Source of the DNA: Helicobacter japonicus
Lineage (GTDB): Bacteria; Campylobacterota; Campylobacteria; Campylobacterales; Helicobacteraceae
NCBI RefSeq assembly: GCF_000762845.2
Contig: NZ_JRMQ02000011.1
Coordinates: forward strand, 1 to 64,000
Direction of reading: 5' to 3'
DNA length: 64,000 nt
The translations under genes were made by a program, and so were the position numbers. This document shows, piece after piece, positions 18,902 through 28,711 of the stretch. The notes below the pieces were generated by a model, which did no database searches, was not told the origin of the DNA, and worked only from the letters and a program-made list of their open reading frames with translations. Each line of letters opens with the position of its first letter. The first letter of the stretch is position 1.

Positions 18902-19453
18902 ATGAGAAAGATTTCATTTTTTGCAGCAGTTGGGCTATTGTGTGCCTCTTCACTTATGGCAGAAAGCTATGTAGTTGATGCAAGTCATTCATCTGTAGGG
19001 TTTGGCGTAAAACACATGTCTGTAAGTAATGTGAAAGGTAACTTTAATAAATTTAGCGGAACTCTTGATGTAGAGGGGAAAAAAATTACAGCACTTGAAG
19101 GCGAAGTGCAAATCTCCTCTATCAACACAAACAGCGATGGGCGAGACAAACATCTCAACGCTCCTGACTTTTTTGATTCAAAAAAATTCCCAAAAGCAAC
19201 TCTCTCACTTGTCAAGCACAATGGCAAAAAGCTTGAAGCAAATATCACAATGAGAGGTATTACAAAAAAAGTCAATTTTGAAGTAGAACTTAATGGTCCT
19301 GTGAAGCACCCAAAAACAAACAAAGACATCATTGCGGTTACATTAGAAGGAAAACTTAATCGTAAAGATTTTGACATCGGCACAGATACTGCAAATGTAA
19401 TGGTAAGCGATAATGTCGAAATAAAAATTGAGCTTGAAGCTTTAGCAAAATAG
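18902..19453 (+). CDS. YceI family periplasmic protein
   Basis: 183 residues: a clear signal peptide (MRKISFFAAVGLLCASSLMA, cleavage near residue 20) and one lipocalin-like YceI domain. Hallmarks are YVVDASHSSVGFGVKHM, LEGEVQISSINTNSDGRDKH, LNAPDFFDSKKFPKATL and GKLNRKDFDIG. YceI proteins bind polyisoprenoids such as long-chain quinones in the periplasm. It stands alone between the receptor locus and petABC. The start follows AAAGGAGTAGGTT. A stem-loop made of an inverted AGATTCT word pair follows the stop. Confidence 0.94.
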   Translation: MRKISFFAAVGLLCASSLMAESYVVDASHSSVGFGVKHMSVSNVKGNFNKFSGTLDVEGKKITALEGEVQISSINTNSDGRDKHLNAPDFFDSKKFPKATLSLVKHNGKKLEANITMRGITKKVNFEVELNGPVKHPKTNKDIIAVTLEGKLNRKDFDIGTDTANVMVSDNVEIKIELEALAK

Positions 19454-19465
19454 ACTCATTACTTT

Positions 19466-19493
19466 TTTAGATTCTCTTACTTGAGAATCTAAA
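19466..19493 (+). terminator. Stem-loop of inverted AGATTCT words after yceI-like gene
   Basis: Perfect 11-bp arms, TTTAGATTCTC (19466-19476) and GAGAATCTAAA (19483-19493), with a 6-nt loop, 13 bp after the stop. No long T run follows, so termination strength is uncertain. The arms are the over-frequent 7-mer of this window in both orientations. Confidence 0.6.
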
Positions 19494-19774
19494 CTCCTTA
19501 TTTTACTTTAAATTTTTTATTGACTTTGATATTTTTAACTTCACCCTTAAAAACACAGAAATTTATTTTTAAATTCCATTCATCTTTATAACATAAACTT
19601 TTTTATATACTTCCACACCTCAAAATATTACGCGTAAATCACACATATATATTTGCAGAATCCCAAAAAACACAAGCAATAAAAACAATACCAAACATAC
19701 TCCTCAAATCTTTAAAGAGGTAGGTATAACAATCTCAATTCTTGTAAATTTTATAATATAGTAAAAAGAAGAAA
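19494..19774. other. Gene-free AT-rich stretch between yceI-like gene and petC
   Basis: The gap 19454-19808 has a stem-loop at each end (19466-19493 and 19775-19801) and about 280 bp of AT-rich sequence between. I find no open frame with a ribosome site, no tRNA-like fold and no recognisable remnant in it. Confidence 0.5.
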
Positions 19775-19801
19775 TCTCCCCTCTTTTATTAAGAGGAGAG
19801 A
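19775..19801 (-). terminator. Terminator of the petABC operon
   Basis: An 11-bp stem with one mismatch (19775-19785 with 19791-19801) and a 5-nt loop begins 8 bp after the petC stop, read on the minus strand. It is followed by TTTCTTCTTTTT on that strand. This is a good intrinsic terminator. Confidence 0.75.
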
Positions 19802-19808
19802 AAAGAAA

Positions 19809-20912
19809 TTAATGGACTTCACTCCAAATACGTTTTTTCCAAAGGTATGCAAGCACACTCATTATACCAAAGAATATCATTAAATAGATACCAAGAGTTT
19901 CTCGTTGTTCTTTTTTCGCATCACCAATAGATTCCAAATAAGCAACAACTCGCTCTTGCGCTTCTTCTGTCAAACCAACGCGTGGCATAGAAAGCCCAAC
20001 AGGCATTACACCAAGCTCTTTGGCAAGATTGCTATAATCTCTGTCATCTTGCCAAGGACTCTTTTTGTCATTTGGTGGAAGTGTGCCTTCCTTTTGAATA
20101 ATTGCATCTTGTATCGCTTTAAAAGATACTTTTTGCGGATCATTAATGAAATATTCCAAATAATGTTTGCCTTTACTACGAATCATCATTGAAAGGTCAG
20201 GTGCAGTAGAACCAAGATAAACATTAAGGCTTTCAGGTGTAGTGCGAGAAGCTACATCATCATATTTCATTGTATGACAGCGAGAACACGCATTGAGAAA
20301 TACAGCTTTATTTGTAAGGTTTTCTTCAAGCGAAGCAATCTCTGTTTGTTTTTGTTCATTAGAAAGTTCTGTTTTTTCAATCGCTTCTTTTTTAGCGATA
20401 AACTCTTCAGATTCTAATACTTGCTTTTTAAGAGAAATAGAACCAACTGATTTAAGATAAGCTACAATGTCCGCAACTTCTTGATTCGTATCTTCAAGTC
20501 CAAAGTATTGTGTCATTGGGAAATCACCATTAGGAAACTTATGCGCAAGGTGAAGTGCATTCACAGGGTCAATAATAAGATTAGCTAAAAACTTCCCATC
20601 ATAAATCGCGCCTGCAGTAGAAATATCTGGAGTAAAGATAGTAGCCTCTTTGTTATCACGGAAATACATTGTCATATCTGCACCAGCAATACCTGCATCA
20701 TTAAGCGTATGACACGCCACACAATTTGTCTCTACAATCTCTTTACCACGAGTTGCATCACCTTTGCTTAAGTCAATATCTTGCAAATCTTTAAACTCAA
20801 AATCAGCTTTTGCCACTTCAGGGTGGAATGTCGCGTGAGCAAGAGGTTCAACACCCCAATACAACACACCTACAATGACTACAATAATTGCTAAAATTTT
20901 TATTTCTTTCAT
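19809..20912 (-). CDS. petC: Ubiquinol-cytochrome c reductase, dihaem cytochrome c subunit
   Basis: About 367 residues. The start at 20912 (ATG AAA GAA) follows AAGGAG and lies one base from the cytochrome b stop. It has an N-terminal membrane anchor (KILAIIVVIVGVLYWG), two haem c sites CVACH (near residue 66) and CSRCH (near 207), and a C-terminal membrane segment (LGIYLMIFFGIMSVLAYLW). Epsilonproteobacterial bc1 complexes carry this dihaem c-type subunit in place of mitochondrial cytochrome c1. It passes electrons from the Rieske protein towards periplasmic cytochrome c. Third gene of petABC; a terminator follows. Confidence 0.93.
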   Translation of the reverse strand: MKEIKILAIIVVIVGVLYWGVEPLAHATFHPEVAKADFEFKDLQDIDLSKGDATRGKEIVETNCVACHTLNDAGIAGADMTMYFRDNKEATIFTPDISTAGAIYDGKFLANLIIDPVNALHLAHKFPNGDFPMTQYFGLEDTNQEVADIVAYLKSVGSISLKKQVLESEEFIAKKEAIEKTELSNEQKQTEIASLEENLTNKAVFLNACSRCHTMKYDDVASRTTPESLNVYLGSTAPDLSMMIRSKGKHYLEYFINDPQKVSFKAIQDAIIQKEGTLPPNDKKSPWQDDRDYSNLAKELGVMPVGLSMPRVGLTEEAQERVVAYLESIGDAKKEQRETLGIYLMIFFGIMSVLAYLWKKRIWSEVH

Positions 20913-20913
20913 C

Positions 20914-22143
20914 TTAGTGTGCTCCTTTCTTTTTTTCAAGTATTGTTACGATTGGCAATGCCACAAACACAAGGAACAAGAATCCAATAGAAGCTACAAA
21001 ACCAATGAAGTTATTTGCTCCTTCAGGTGGAAGCTTACCAAAGATTGTAAGAACAATCATATCAACAACAAGTAGCACAAACCATAAAAGATATCCAGGA
21101 CGCTTATGAGCAGGAGCAACAACAGAGCTTCTATCAAGCCAAGGCAAGAATAAAAACGCTACTTGTGCAATACCAAAAGCCGCTAAACCAAGGTCAGCAC
21201 TAAAGAAAAAGCCTCTCAATACTTCATAGCTCCACAAGAAATACCATTCAGGGTAAATGTGAGCAGGAGTTTTGAGATTGTTTGCAGGGTCAAAATTGAT
21301 AGGGTCCATCGCAAAATCAAAATGGAAACATACAAGATAGAAGAATCCAATCATAAACAAGCATACTACAAAAATATCTTTTGAAAGGAATACAGGCCAG
21401 AAAGGAATAACTTTAGATTCTTTTTTCTTACCTTCCTCATATTTTTTAGCTTCAGCTTCATAATCAATATGTTCGCCATCTTCGTTATTTACGTGAGGCA
21501 TTCTCAAAGTATAGAAGTGTAATCCTATAACACCAAGAATTACAATAGGAAGTAAGCACACGTGAAGCATAAAGAATCTTGTCAATGTAGAATCCGCTAC
21601 TACAAAGTTACCACGCACCCATTCAACTACATCAGGTCCAATTACAGGAATACCACCAAAAAGATTTGTAATAACTGCAGCAGCCCAGTAGCTCATTTGT
21701 CCCCAAGGAAGCATATAACCACTAAATGCTTCAGCTGAAAAAAGAACAAAAATGAGCATACCACCTATCCACACCATTTCTCGCCCTTTTTTAAACGAGC
21801 CATAGTAAATTGCTACAAACATATGGATATAAATAATAAGGAATATCATACTTGCAGCCACTGCGTGAATATGTCGCCATAACCAACCAAATGCTACTTC
21901 AGTCATAATCGTATGATTTACACTATCAAAAGCAAGATTCACATCGGGTTTATAATACATTAAAAGAAAAAAACCAGATACAACAAGCAATGAAAATAGC
22001 GTAAGTAGCACAACACCCATAGCCCATAAGAAGTTGATGTTTTTTGGAATCCAATACTTAGTCATCAATACTTCTACTAATTTTCTAACAGCAAGGCGTT
22101 GGTCGAGCCAATCTACCAAACCTTCAGCTTTTTTTACTTCCAT
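20914..22143 (-). CDS. petB: Cytochrome b subunit of the bc1 complex
   Basis: 409 residues with about eight to nine membrane helices. Family motifs include FGWLWRHIHAVAASMIFL with the paired haem-b histidines, GYMLPWGQMSYWAA and AHIYPEWYFLWSYEVLRG (the PEWY motif of the quinol oxidation site). It oxidises menaquinol and carries both b haems. It lies 9 bp after petA and its stop is one base from the petC start, so the three genes form an operon. Confidence 0.96.
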   Translation of the reverse strand: MEVKKAEGLVDWLDQRLAVRKLVEVLMTKYWIPKNINFLWAMGVVLLTLFSLLVVSGFFLLMYYKPDVNLAFDSVNHTIMTEVAFGWLWRHIHAVAASMIFLIIYIHMFVAIYYGSFKKGREMVWIGGMLIFVLFSAEAFSGYMLPWGQMSYWAAAVITNLFGGIPVIGPDVVEWVRGNFVVADSTLTRFFMLHVCLLPIVILGVIGLHFYTLRMPHVNNEDGEHIDYEAEAKKYEEGKKKESKVIPFWPVFLSKDIFVVCLFMIGFFYLVCFHFDFAMDPINFDPANNLKTPAHIYPEWYFLWSYEVLRGFFFSADLGLAAFGIAQVAFLFLPWLDRSSVVAPAHKRPGYLLWFVLLVVDMIVLTIFGKLPPEGANNFIGFVASIGFLFLVFVALPIVTILEKKKGAH

Positions 22144-22152
22144 ATTGTCTCC

Positions 22153-22662
22153 TTATGCGTTTTTAGCTTCAAGCAAGGCTTTGTATTCTTGCCCTTCTTC
22201 GCCTAGCACCATTTTTGTCCCATCAATTTTAAAAGGTGGGATATCCATAGGACGAGGTGGTGGTGTGCCAGCTTCATTTACTCCAGAAGAGTCAAATCTT
22301 CCACCGTGGCACGCACACGCAAACTCTTGTGTTCCTTGATTAAAACTAGGAATACAACCCAAATGGGTGCATATTTGAATCCCAACCGTATAAAGCGCAC
22401 CATTGAGTTCAAAATCTCTCCCTTGTGTTTTTTTGCTATTAGGTAACTTTTTGAGGATATATACAGGCTTCCCCCTCCATTCCACCGTTTGAAGCACTCC
22501 TTCTTGTAGTGCGCTCAAATCAAATGTCGTAAAACCAGCCGAGACAACACTAGGCAATGGGTCCCAAGAGCGTTTCATTGCATATAAAGATGCCACAGCA
22601 CCTACAGCAGCAACACCACCTAGAGCCATTCCCAGAAAATCGCGTCTTTTTGTGTCTTGCAT
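22153..22662 (-). CDS. petA: Rieske iron-sulfur subunit of the bc1 complex
   Basis: 169 residues. The N-terminus has a Tat-like signal anchor (KRRDFLGMALGG) that also serves as membrane anchor. The 2Fe-2S ligands are CTHLGC near residue 98 and CACHGG near residue 116. The protein moves electrons from menaquinol in cytochrome b to the dihaem cytochrome. First gene of petABC; the ATG follows GAAAGGAGAAAAG. Divergent from nadE across about 220 bp. Confidence 0.96.
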   Translation of the reverse strand: MQDTKRRDFLGMALGGVAAVGAVASLYAMKRSWDPLPSVVSAGFTTFDLSALQEGVLQTVEWRGKPVYILKKLPNSKKTQGRDFELNGALYTVGIQICTHLGCIPSFNQGTQEFACACHGGRFDSSGVNEAGTPPPRPMDIPPFKIDGTKMVLGEEGQEYKALLEAKNA

Positions 22663-22778
22663 CTTTTCTCCTTTCTTTCACCTTATCGTGAGGTTATTAA
22701 AACTCAATATCGTATGTAAAAAAAACTTAAATATTGTTTATTTAAATAAAGGTTTTTTTGTTTGTTTTAAGAGTGTGT

Positions 22779-22784
22779 TATAAT
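22779..22784 (+). promoter_or_regulatory. Sigma70-type -10 box for nadE
   Basis: TATAAT in GTGTTATAATGCG, 100 bp before the chosen nadE start. Its position makes the longer frame beginning at 22758 implausible because that would start upstream of the promoter. Confidence 0.65.
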
Positions 22785-22883
22785 GCGACATTTACACAAA
22801 ATTTACTAAAAAATGAAAACAATATTAATAAATTAATAAATGCAAAAGAATTTTCAACTAAGATGTGTTCAAAGGACTATGAT

Positions 22884-23729
22884 ATGGATAAATTTGTGCG
22901 TGATTGCATATATTTTATACAAGATGAATTTACCAAACGCGGATTCAAAAAAGCAGTGTTGGGTTTAAGTGGCGGTATAGATTCTGCGCTTGTAGCAACC
23001 CTAGCAACCCTAGCTTTAGGCAAAGAACATCTTTGCGCCCTGCTTATGCCATCTCTTAGCTCACATCATAGTCATTTTGATGATGCTCTTTTTCTCGCCC
23101 AACATTTAGATATCAATCACAGAATTATCCAACTCGCACCTTTTCAAGAAGTCTTTGCAAAACAAGAGGGTATGGATTTAGGCGGAATACATATGAATAG
23201 GCTTGATAATGCACAAAAACAAAGAATGGGTAATTTTTGTGCAAGAATGCGTATGACATTGCTTTATGATTGTGCAAGTGCAGACAATGCCCTTGTTCTA
23301 GGCACAAGCAACAAGAGTGAGATTTTATTAGGCTATGGCACGATTTTTGGTGATTTAGCTTCTGCAATAAACCCTATTGGAAATCTCTACAAAACACAGA
23401 TTTTTGCACTCTCTCGTGCATTAGAATTGCCTGAGTGCATTATCACTAAAAAACCGAGTGCGGATTTATTTGCAAATCAAAGTGATGAAACAGATTTAGG
23501 ATATAGCTATGAGCGCATTGATAAATTTTTACACGCCTTTACGGATTGCGGGGGCTTAGAATCTAACACACTGAAGACACAAAATAATGTTAAAACACAT
23601 TTAGCACAAGCAGGATTTGAGCAAGAAATGATAGAATCTTTAAGTGCGCGTATATGGAAAAATACCTTTAAACGCGCTATGCCTGTAATTTTTATGGGTG
23701 ATTTTACACAAGATTCATACACGATATAA
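22884..23729 (+). CDS. nadE: NH3-dependent NAD+ synthetase
   Basis: About 281 residues; ATG at 22884 after AAAGGA. It amidates nicotinic acid adenine dinucleotide with ATP and ammonia, the last step of NAD synthesis. The ATP-pyrophosphatase loop is LGLSGGIDSAL at residues 26-36. Other family blocks are GNFCARMRMTLLYD, LGTSNKSE, GYGTIFGDLASAINPIGNLYK and KKPSADLFANQSDETDLG. No glutaminase domain is fused, so it is the short ammonia-dependent form. lpxK follows 33 bp downstream. Confidence 0.95.
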   Translation: MDKFVRDCIYFIQDEFTKRGFKKAVLGLSGGIDSALVATLATLALGKEHLCALLMPSLSSHHSHFDDALFLAQHLDINHRIIQLAPFQEVFAKQEGMDLGGIHMNRLDNAQKQRMGNFCARMRMTLLYDCASADNALVLGTSNKSEILLGYGTIFGDLASAINPIGNLYKTQIFALSRALELPECIITKKPSADLFANQSDETDLGYSYERIDKFLHAFTDCGGLESNTLKTQNNVKTHLAQAGFEQEMIESLSARIWKNTFKRAMPVIFMGDFTQDSYTI

Positions 23730-23762
23730 AGTTTAAAAATTTACTTTTTGAGAAAGGTAAGT

Positions 23763-24668
23763 ATGCGATGGATTGACTCTTATTTTTATCAGCCAAATAT
23801 GTGGCAAAAGGCTTTAAGCATTGTGCTTTTACCTTTATGCTTAATATATGGCATTGGGGCATTTTTGCGCCGTAAATGCGCGAGATTCTATGATTTTTCT
23901 CTCCCTATTATAAGTGTGGGGAATCTTATCGTTGGCGGGAGTGGCAAAACACCCTTTATCATTGAAGTAGCAAAATATTTTGATAAAGTAGCTATCATCT
24001 CAAGAGGCTATAAACGCGCATCAAAAGGACTTGTGGTGGTGAGTGAATGGGGCAAGATTCTCACCTCACAAAAAGAAGCAGGAGATGAGCCTTATTTACT
24101 TGCAAAAGAGCTACAAAATGCGAGTGTGATTGTAAGCAAAGACAGAAAACAAGCCATAGAAAAAGCCAAACAAATGGGTGCGAAAGTGATATTTTTAGAT
24201 GATGGATTCCGTTTTAACTTTGCAAAACTCAATATTGTGCTTGAGCCACTTTTAAAGCCCTACTTCCCTTTCTGTTTGCCAAGCGGAATGTATCGTGAAT
24301 TGCCAAGCGCATACAAAGAAGCTGATTTACTCGTGCGTGAGGGTATAGACTATAAGCGAGAAGTTCATATAGAAAATCCAACCCAAAGAATGCTCCTTTT
24401 AACAGCCATTGCCAATCCTGCACGACTTGATGAATTTTTACCTTCTGTGGTGGGCAAAATTACATTAAACGACCACGCGCGATTTGATAAGGATTTTTTA
24501 CAAGAAGTGTTGCAAGCACATAATGCGACAAGTCTGCTTGTAACGAGCAAAGATGAGGTAAAGCTTTTAGACTATGACTTTACCTTAAGTGTGATGAGGC
24601 TAAAGCTCACACTTAATCCTGCTATTTTAGAGTGTATAAAAACATACATTGCGAGTTTTGAGCAATGA
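23763..24668 (+). CDS. lpxK: Tetraacyldisaccharide 4'-kinase
   Basis: 301 residues; the ATG at 23763 follows GAGAAAGGTAAGT and is preferred to a TTG 15 bp earlier. LpxK phosphorylates the 4' position of the lipid A disaccharide at the inner membrane. An N-terminal hydrophobic segment (LSIVLLPLCLIYGIGAFL) precedes a Walker A-like VGNLIVGGSGKTPF near residue 50. Other motifs are AIISRGYKR, AGDEPYLLAK and IFLDDGFRF. Together with nadE upstream it makes a likely two-gene transcript. Confidence 0.93.
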   Translation: MRWIDSYFYQPNMWQKALSIVLLPLCLIYGIGAFLRRKCARFYDFSLPIISVGNLIVGGSGKTPFIIEVAKYFDKVAIISRGYKRASKGLVVVSEWGKILTSQKEAGDEPYLLAKELQNASVIVSKDRKQAIEKAKQMGAKVIFLDDGFRFNFAKLNIVLEPLLKPYFPFCLPSGMYRELPSAYKEADLLVREGIDYKREVHIENPTQRMLLLTAIANPARLDEFLPSVVGKITLNDHARFDKDFLQEVLQAHNATSLLVTSKDEVKLLDYDFTLSVMRLKLTLNPAILECIKTYIASFEQ

Positions 24669-24705
24669 TGCTAAAACAGAGTAAATTTATTATAAGGAGT
24701 GAAAA

Positions 24706-25164
24706 ATGAAATTACAAAATGGCGACAAAGCACCGCAATTTAGGCTAAAAAGTGCTGATGGGACAGAAATAGCTCTACAAGACTTATTGAGCCAAAAAGT
24801 CGTAGTGTATTTCTATCCTAAGGATAACACGCCCGGCTGCACAATTGAAGCAGAAGAATTTAGTGCTTTAATAAATGATTTTGGTGCAAAAAACGCTGTG
24901 GTAGTGGGTATTAGCCCAGATAGTCCTAAATGTCATCAAAATTTTATAGACAAAAAATCACTTAAAGTATTGCTTCTAAGTGATAGTGATAAAAGTGTAG
25001 CGAGTTCCTATGGTGCGTATGGCACAAAAATGATGTATGGCAAAGAGGTGCAAGGCATTATTCGTAGCACTTTTATCATAGGCACAGATGGCATTATCAC
25101 GCACTGCTTTTATAATGTCCGCGCTAAAGGGCACGCCCAAAAAGTGCTTGAAAGTATCAAATAA
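24706..25164 (+). CDS. bcp: Thioredoxin-dependent thiol peroxidase (Bcp/PrxQ)
   Basis: 152 residues. Peroxiredoxin of the Bcp/PrxQ type that reduces hydrogen peroxide and alkyl peroxides. The peroxidatic cysteine is in NTPGCTIEAEEF near residue 45; PKCHQNF follows with a later cysteine. The ending GIIRSTFIIGTDGIITHCFY is typical. ATG follows ATAAGGAGTGAAAA. It is convergent with the chemoreceptor gene, with 9 bp between stops. Confidence 0.94.
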   Translation: MKLQNGDKAPQFRLKSADGTEIALQDLLSQKVVVYFYPKDNTPGCTIEAEEFSALINDFGAKNAVVVGISPDSPKCHQNFIDKKSLKVLLLSDSDKSVASSYGAYGTKMMYGKEVQGIIRSTFIIGTDGIITHCFYNVRAKGHAQKVLESIK

Positions 25165-25173
25165 GGTTTTGTA

Positions 25174-27225
25174 TTAGAATTTTTTCTTCTTCACATCATC
25201 AAAAATCTTATGGGCAATAGTATTCACCGAATTACTAATGTTTTGAGAATGATTTGCAATTTCCACATTTTGTGAATTTGCATTCTCTAGTTGTGAGACA
25301 GCATCATTAATCTGTCCTATTCCTAAAGTTTGCTCCTTAATAGACTCGCTCATTTCATTTACACCTTGAACCAAAATATTAATATTTGCCTCAATTTCAG
25401 AAAGCGATTTGCCTGTGCGTTCAGCAAGCTTCCTCACCTCATCTGCAACAACAGCAAATCCTCTTCCGTGTTCTCCAGCTCTTGCTGCTTCAATAGCTGC
25501 ATTTAATGCTAAGAGATTTGTTTGGTCTGCTATATCTCTAATCACACTTACAATATTGCGAATATCATTAGCTTGACTACTTACATCATTGGCACGTCCA
25601 GAAATGCTTTCCATAGAAGCATTCATTTGTTCCAATGCTTGGGCAGTCTGTCCCAATGCTGAAGCTTGCTTATGTGAGCCTTCGGTGAGATTATAAACGG
25701 CTTGTTTTAAGTCTTTTGCGCTTACTTCTAATTCTTTGGCAAATTCCGATGAAGTATGAAGCATTTCTCTAATACTTGAACCCAAAGCGTTCGTAGTGGT
25801 TTCTACTTCTCCGTGTGCATTCTCAACTTGAGTAGTAAAATCTAAATCAATGTATGACTTAAACACGCTCGAAATCTCATTCATATCCTGTCCAATTTTA
25901 TTTTGTAAGGTATCTAGCATTTGATTAAGCACACTTTTGAGTTCTAAAAGCTGTGGATTATGTGGATTCTCTACGATTCTAGCAGTAAAATTACCACTTC
26001 CTATATGATTTGCCACATCAATAAATTGCTGCACTGCTTGTTTATCAGTCTGCAATCCTTTTTCTGTTTTTTGTATATTTTCATTAATAGCAATACATAT
26101 ATTTCCAAGCTCATCTTCTGCTTTGGGATTAAGCAAACTCGGGGGCTGTTGTTTCTCATAGTTAAGATATTTTAAAAAATCAAAAAGCAAATCAGAAATA
26201 CTTTTTACTCGTGCAAGTAGAAAAAATTTAATCGTCATAAAAGAAGCAATGAGAATAGCACAAGCCAAGATAATAATCCCAAATACAATAATAAGTTCAA
26301 TTTTTTCATTAGCCGAAGTAAAATCTTTCATTAAAACTTCAACCACAATATATAAATCAAGCTCGGCATTATAATCCACATAACTTTGATAATCTTTTCC
26401 ATTAAGAGAGTAAGAAATTTCCATTTTAGGCTTGAGTGTTTTTAAATGTGCAAAATCACTAGGCTTACCTTCTCCACCGAGAATAAATGTGTCTTGTGTT
26501 TTATCAAAAATGATAATTTTTCCTCTCTCCCCTATATGAATATCCCCTAATTTTTGTGCAATTAATTCATATGCATCTCCCAAATCATATGCAACAAATA
26601 AAATACCTATGACTTGATTATTTTCATTTAAGATGGCTTCATAAATAGACATATAATCCTTGCCCACAAGATGCACTTTGCCACGAAATATACTTGGATT
26701 GGGCTTTGTCATTTCAGCAAAAGCTGGGTGAGATTTACCAAGTGGTGTGCCTACCATTCTATTGCCTTGTGCATCTTTGAGTGAGGTTGCTATGCGTATG
26801 AAATCATCACCACTTTTGACAAATATAGTTGCCACACCACCGACTAAATTTGAAAACTTATCAACAAGTTCTGTATTACCCACAAGATTCACGCCATTGT
26901 AATACAAGGTAGGCACATCTTTATCACCAAATCTCATAGTGTCGCCGATTCTGTAACTATTTTTTCTTAAAGCCCCATACAAAGCTGTTAAATCATTTTT
27001 GAAAAACTTTAATGAATTTTCGCTTTCGTTAATGATTTGTTGAGAAGTAACTTGAAAATTACCCTCTACTATGGAAGCCACTTGGTTGATTTGCAATTTG
27101 GCTTGCGCTTGTGTAGTATTCCCCATTATCCATTGAACAAACAATATAAGTGGAACAGCAACCACCACAACAATAACAGCTTGAACAAATGAAAATTTTG
27201 CACCTATGGATAATTTATTCCACAT
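25174..27225 (-). CDS. Methyl-accepting chemotaxis protein with Cache sensor
   Basis: About 683 residues from the ATG at 27225, which follows GAGGAAGG. It has a first membrane segment (about 14-35), a large periplasmic region of about 280 residues of Cache3-Cache2 fusion type ([57 protein letters not shown]), a second membrane segment ([19 protein letters not shown]) and a cytoplasmic signalling hairpin with the conserved tip [19 protein letters not shown]. It should bind a small periplasmic ligand and control CheA. The C-terminus DDVKKKKF is nearly the same as that of the receptor at 1-100. The ligand is unknown. Confidence 0.93.
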   Translation of the reverse strand: MWNKLSIGAKFSFVQAVIVVVVAVPLILFVQWIMGNTTQAQAKLQINQVASIVEGNFQVTSQQIINESENSLKFFKNDLTALYGALRKNSYRIGDTMRFGDKDVPTLYYNGVNLVGNTELVDKFSNLVGGVATIFVKSGDDFIRIATSLKDAQGNRMVGTPLGKSHPAFAEMTKPNPSIFRGKVHLVGKDYMSIYEAILNENNQVIGILFVAYDLGDAYELIAQKLGDIHIGERGKIIIFDKTQDTFILGGEGKPSDFAHLKTLKPKMEISYSLNGKDYQSYVDYNAELDLYIVVEVLMKDFTSANEKIELIIVFGIIILACAILIASFMTIKFFLLARVKSISDLLFDFLKYLNYEKQQPPSLLNPKAEDELGNICIAINENIQKTEKGLQTDKQAVQQFIDVANHIGSGNFTARIVENPHNPQLLELKSVLNQMLDTLQNKIGQDMNEISSVFKSYIDLDFTTQVENAHGEVETTTNALGSSIREMLHTSSEFAKELEVSAKDLKQAVYNLTEGSHKQASALGQTAQALEQMNASMESISGRANDVSSQANDIRNIVSVIRDIADQTNLLALNAAIEAARAGEHGRGFAVVADEVRKLAERTGKSLSEIEANINILVQGVNEMSESIKEQTLGIGQINDAVSQLENANSQNVEIANHSQNISNSVNTIAHKIFDDVKKKKF

Positions 27226-27289
27226 AGAATTTACCTTCCTCACCCCGATTTTTGAAATAAAACTTAACATAATATAGCATATGAATATC

Positions 27290-28678
27290 TTATAATATGA
27301 GCTTATAAGTAATAGTAAATATTGTTAAAAGCCCTGTTATAAAGACAAAAGCATCAAGGGCTGGATTCTTAAATTGCTTCATCTTAGATACGGTATAAAT
27401 AGCAATGATAGGCATAAGAAAAAGGATAGCTGCGATAATCGGACCTCCTAAATCCTCAATGAATCCTAAAACGCTTGGATTGATATAGGCAGTAACAAGC
27501 ATAATAACATACATTACAAATGTGCATATTGCTGCGATAAGCCTAAGGTTTGGCTCTTTATTACCTACAATTTTGCAACATTTCCTTACAATACCATATG
27601 CACCCTCACGCGCACCAAAATAATGCCCAAAAAATGAACTAGAAATTGCCAAAAATGCAATCAAAGGACCACCATAGGAAATCAATGGATTGTCAAGTTT
27701 ATTGGCAAAATATGAAAGCACAGGGATATTTTGTGCTCTAGCTTCTATAAGCTCTTGTGGCGATAGAGAAAGCACGCAAGAGATAACAAAAAACATCACA
27801 AAGATAAGAAGCATAATTAAAGTGCGCAAAAGTATAGAATCTGATTGTGCGATAGCATTTTCTCCATATTCGCGTTTAACACTTAATGCAAAGGTAGAAA
27901 TTGCAGGAGAATGATTAAAGGAAAACACAAGCACAGGGAGCGTGAGCCATACAATTATCAAAAAATCTTTCATATCGGGCACGAATGTAATATTTTCAAG
28001 ATTCCAATGAGGAATAAGATAGAGTGAAAATACAAATAAAATAGCGCAAAGAGGATATACAAGCCATTGACACACTTTTATGATAAGCTTTTCACTAAAA
28101 AGCATAATAATCATAAAGGCACTTACCAAGATAAAAACAAGCCCAGCTCGCCAAAATGGTCGCAAAGTAGCATAATTTTCAGATTGAAGCTTAAGAAGTG
28201 TTCCGGTTTCGCTTTGTTGGAGAAAACTATATGGGTCATAGTAAATGCTTTGTATGAATCCTGCTAAAGTCCCAAGTGGAGCAACTTTAGGGTGATTTTC
28301 ATTAATAATTGGGAGAATCTGATGGTAAATAAAACTTTCAAATGTGTTTGTAATACCCACACAATATGCAAGACAAATAGGAAAAATTGCAAAAAAATAG
28401 AGAATTGAAATGAATATACTCACATTGCGACCAAAATATTCTTCAGCAGCGTAGGTAATATCTTTATCATTACCATTTGCTTGGCATACAAAACGACTAA
28501 GTGCGCGATGACTAAGATAAACCATAGGAAATATAATAAAACACATTGCTATTACAGGCCAGATTCCCCCTCCACCTGCTTTAATGGGTAGATATAAAAT
28601 CCCAGCACCCACAGCTGTTCCAAAAAGAGAAATCACCCAGCTTGTATTAAAGCTATTCCATTTACTTGTTGTATTCAT
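27290..28678 (-). CDS. sdaC: Serine/threonine transporter of the SdaC (HAAAP) family
   Basis: 462 residues with about 11 membrane helices. It opens with [20 protein letters not shown], the unwound first-helix motif of hydroxy/aromatic amino-acid permeases, and includes [15 protein letters not shown] and [13 protein letters not shown]. SdaC-type carriers import serine with protons, and serine is a main carbon source for epsilonproteobacteria. In several relatives sdaA (serine dehydratase) is adjacent, but it is not here. ATG follows AAAGGAAAATGCA. Same strand as lpxD (33 bp between). Confidence 0.85.
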   Translation of the reverse strand: MNTTSKWNSFNTSWVISLFGTAVGAGILYLPIKAGGGGIWPVIAMCFIIFPMVYLSHRALSRFVCQANGNDKDITYAAEEYFGRNVSIFISILYFFAIFPICLAYCVGITNTFESFIYHQILPIINENHPKVAPLGTLAGFIQSIYYDPYSFLQQSETGTLLKLQSENYATLRPFWRAGLVFILVSAFMIIMLFSEKLIIKVCQWLVYPLCAILFVFSLYLIPHWNLENITFVPDMKDFLIIVWLTLPVLVFSFNHSPAISTFALSVKREYGENAIAQSDSILLRTLIMLLIFVMFFVISCVLSLSPQELIEARAQNIPVLSYFANKLDNPLISYGGPLIAFLAISSSFFGHYFGAREGAYGIVRKCCKIVGNKEPNLRLIAAICTFVMYVIMLVTAYINPSVLGFIEDLGGPIIAAILFLMPIIAIYTVSKMKQFKNPALDAFVFITGLLTIFTITYKLIL

Positions 28679-28711
28679 TGCATTTTCCTTTAAAATAATG
28701 ATATGTTTGGC

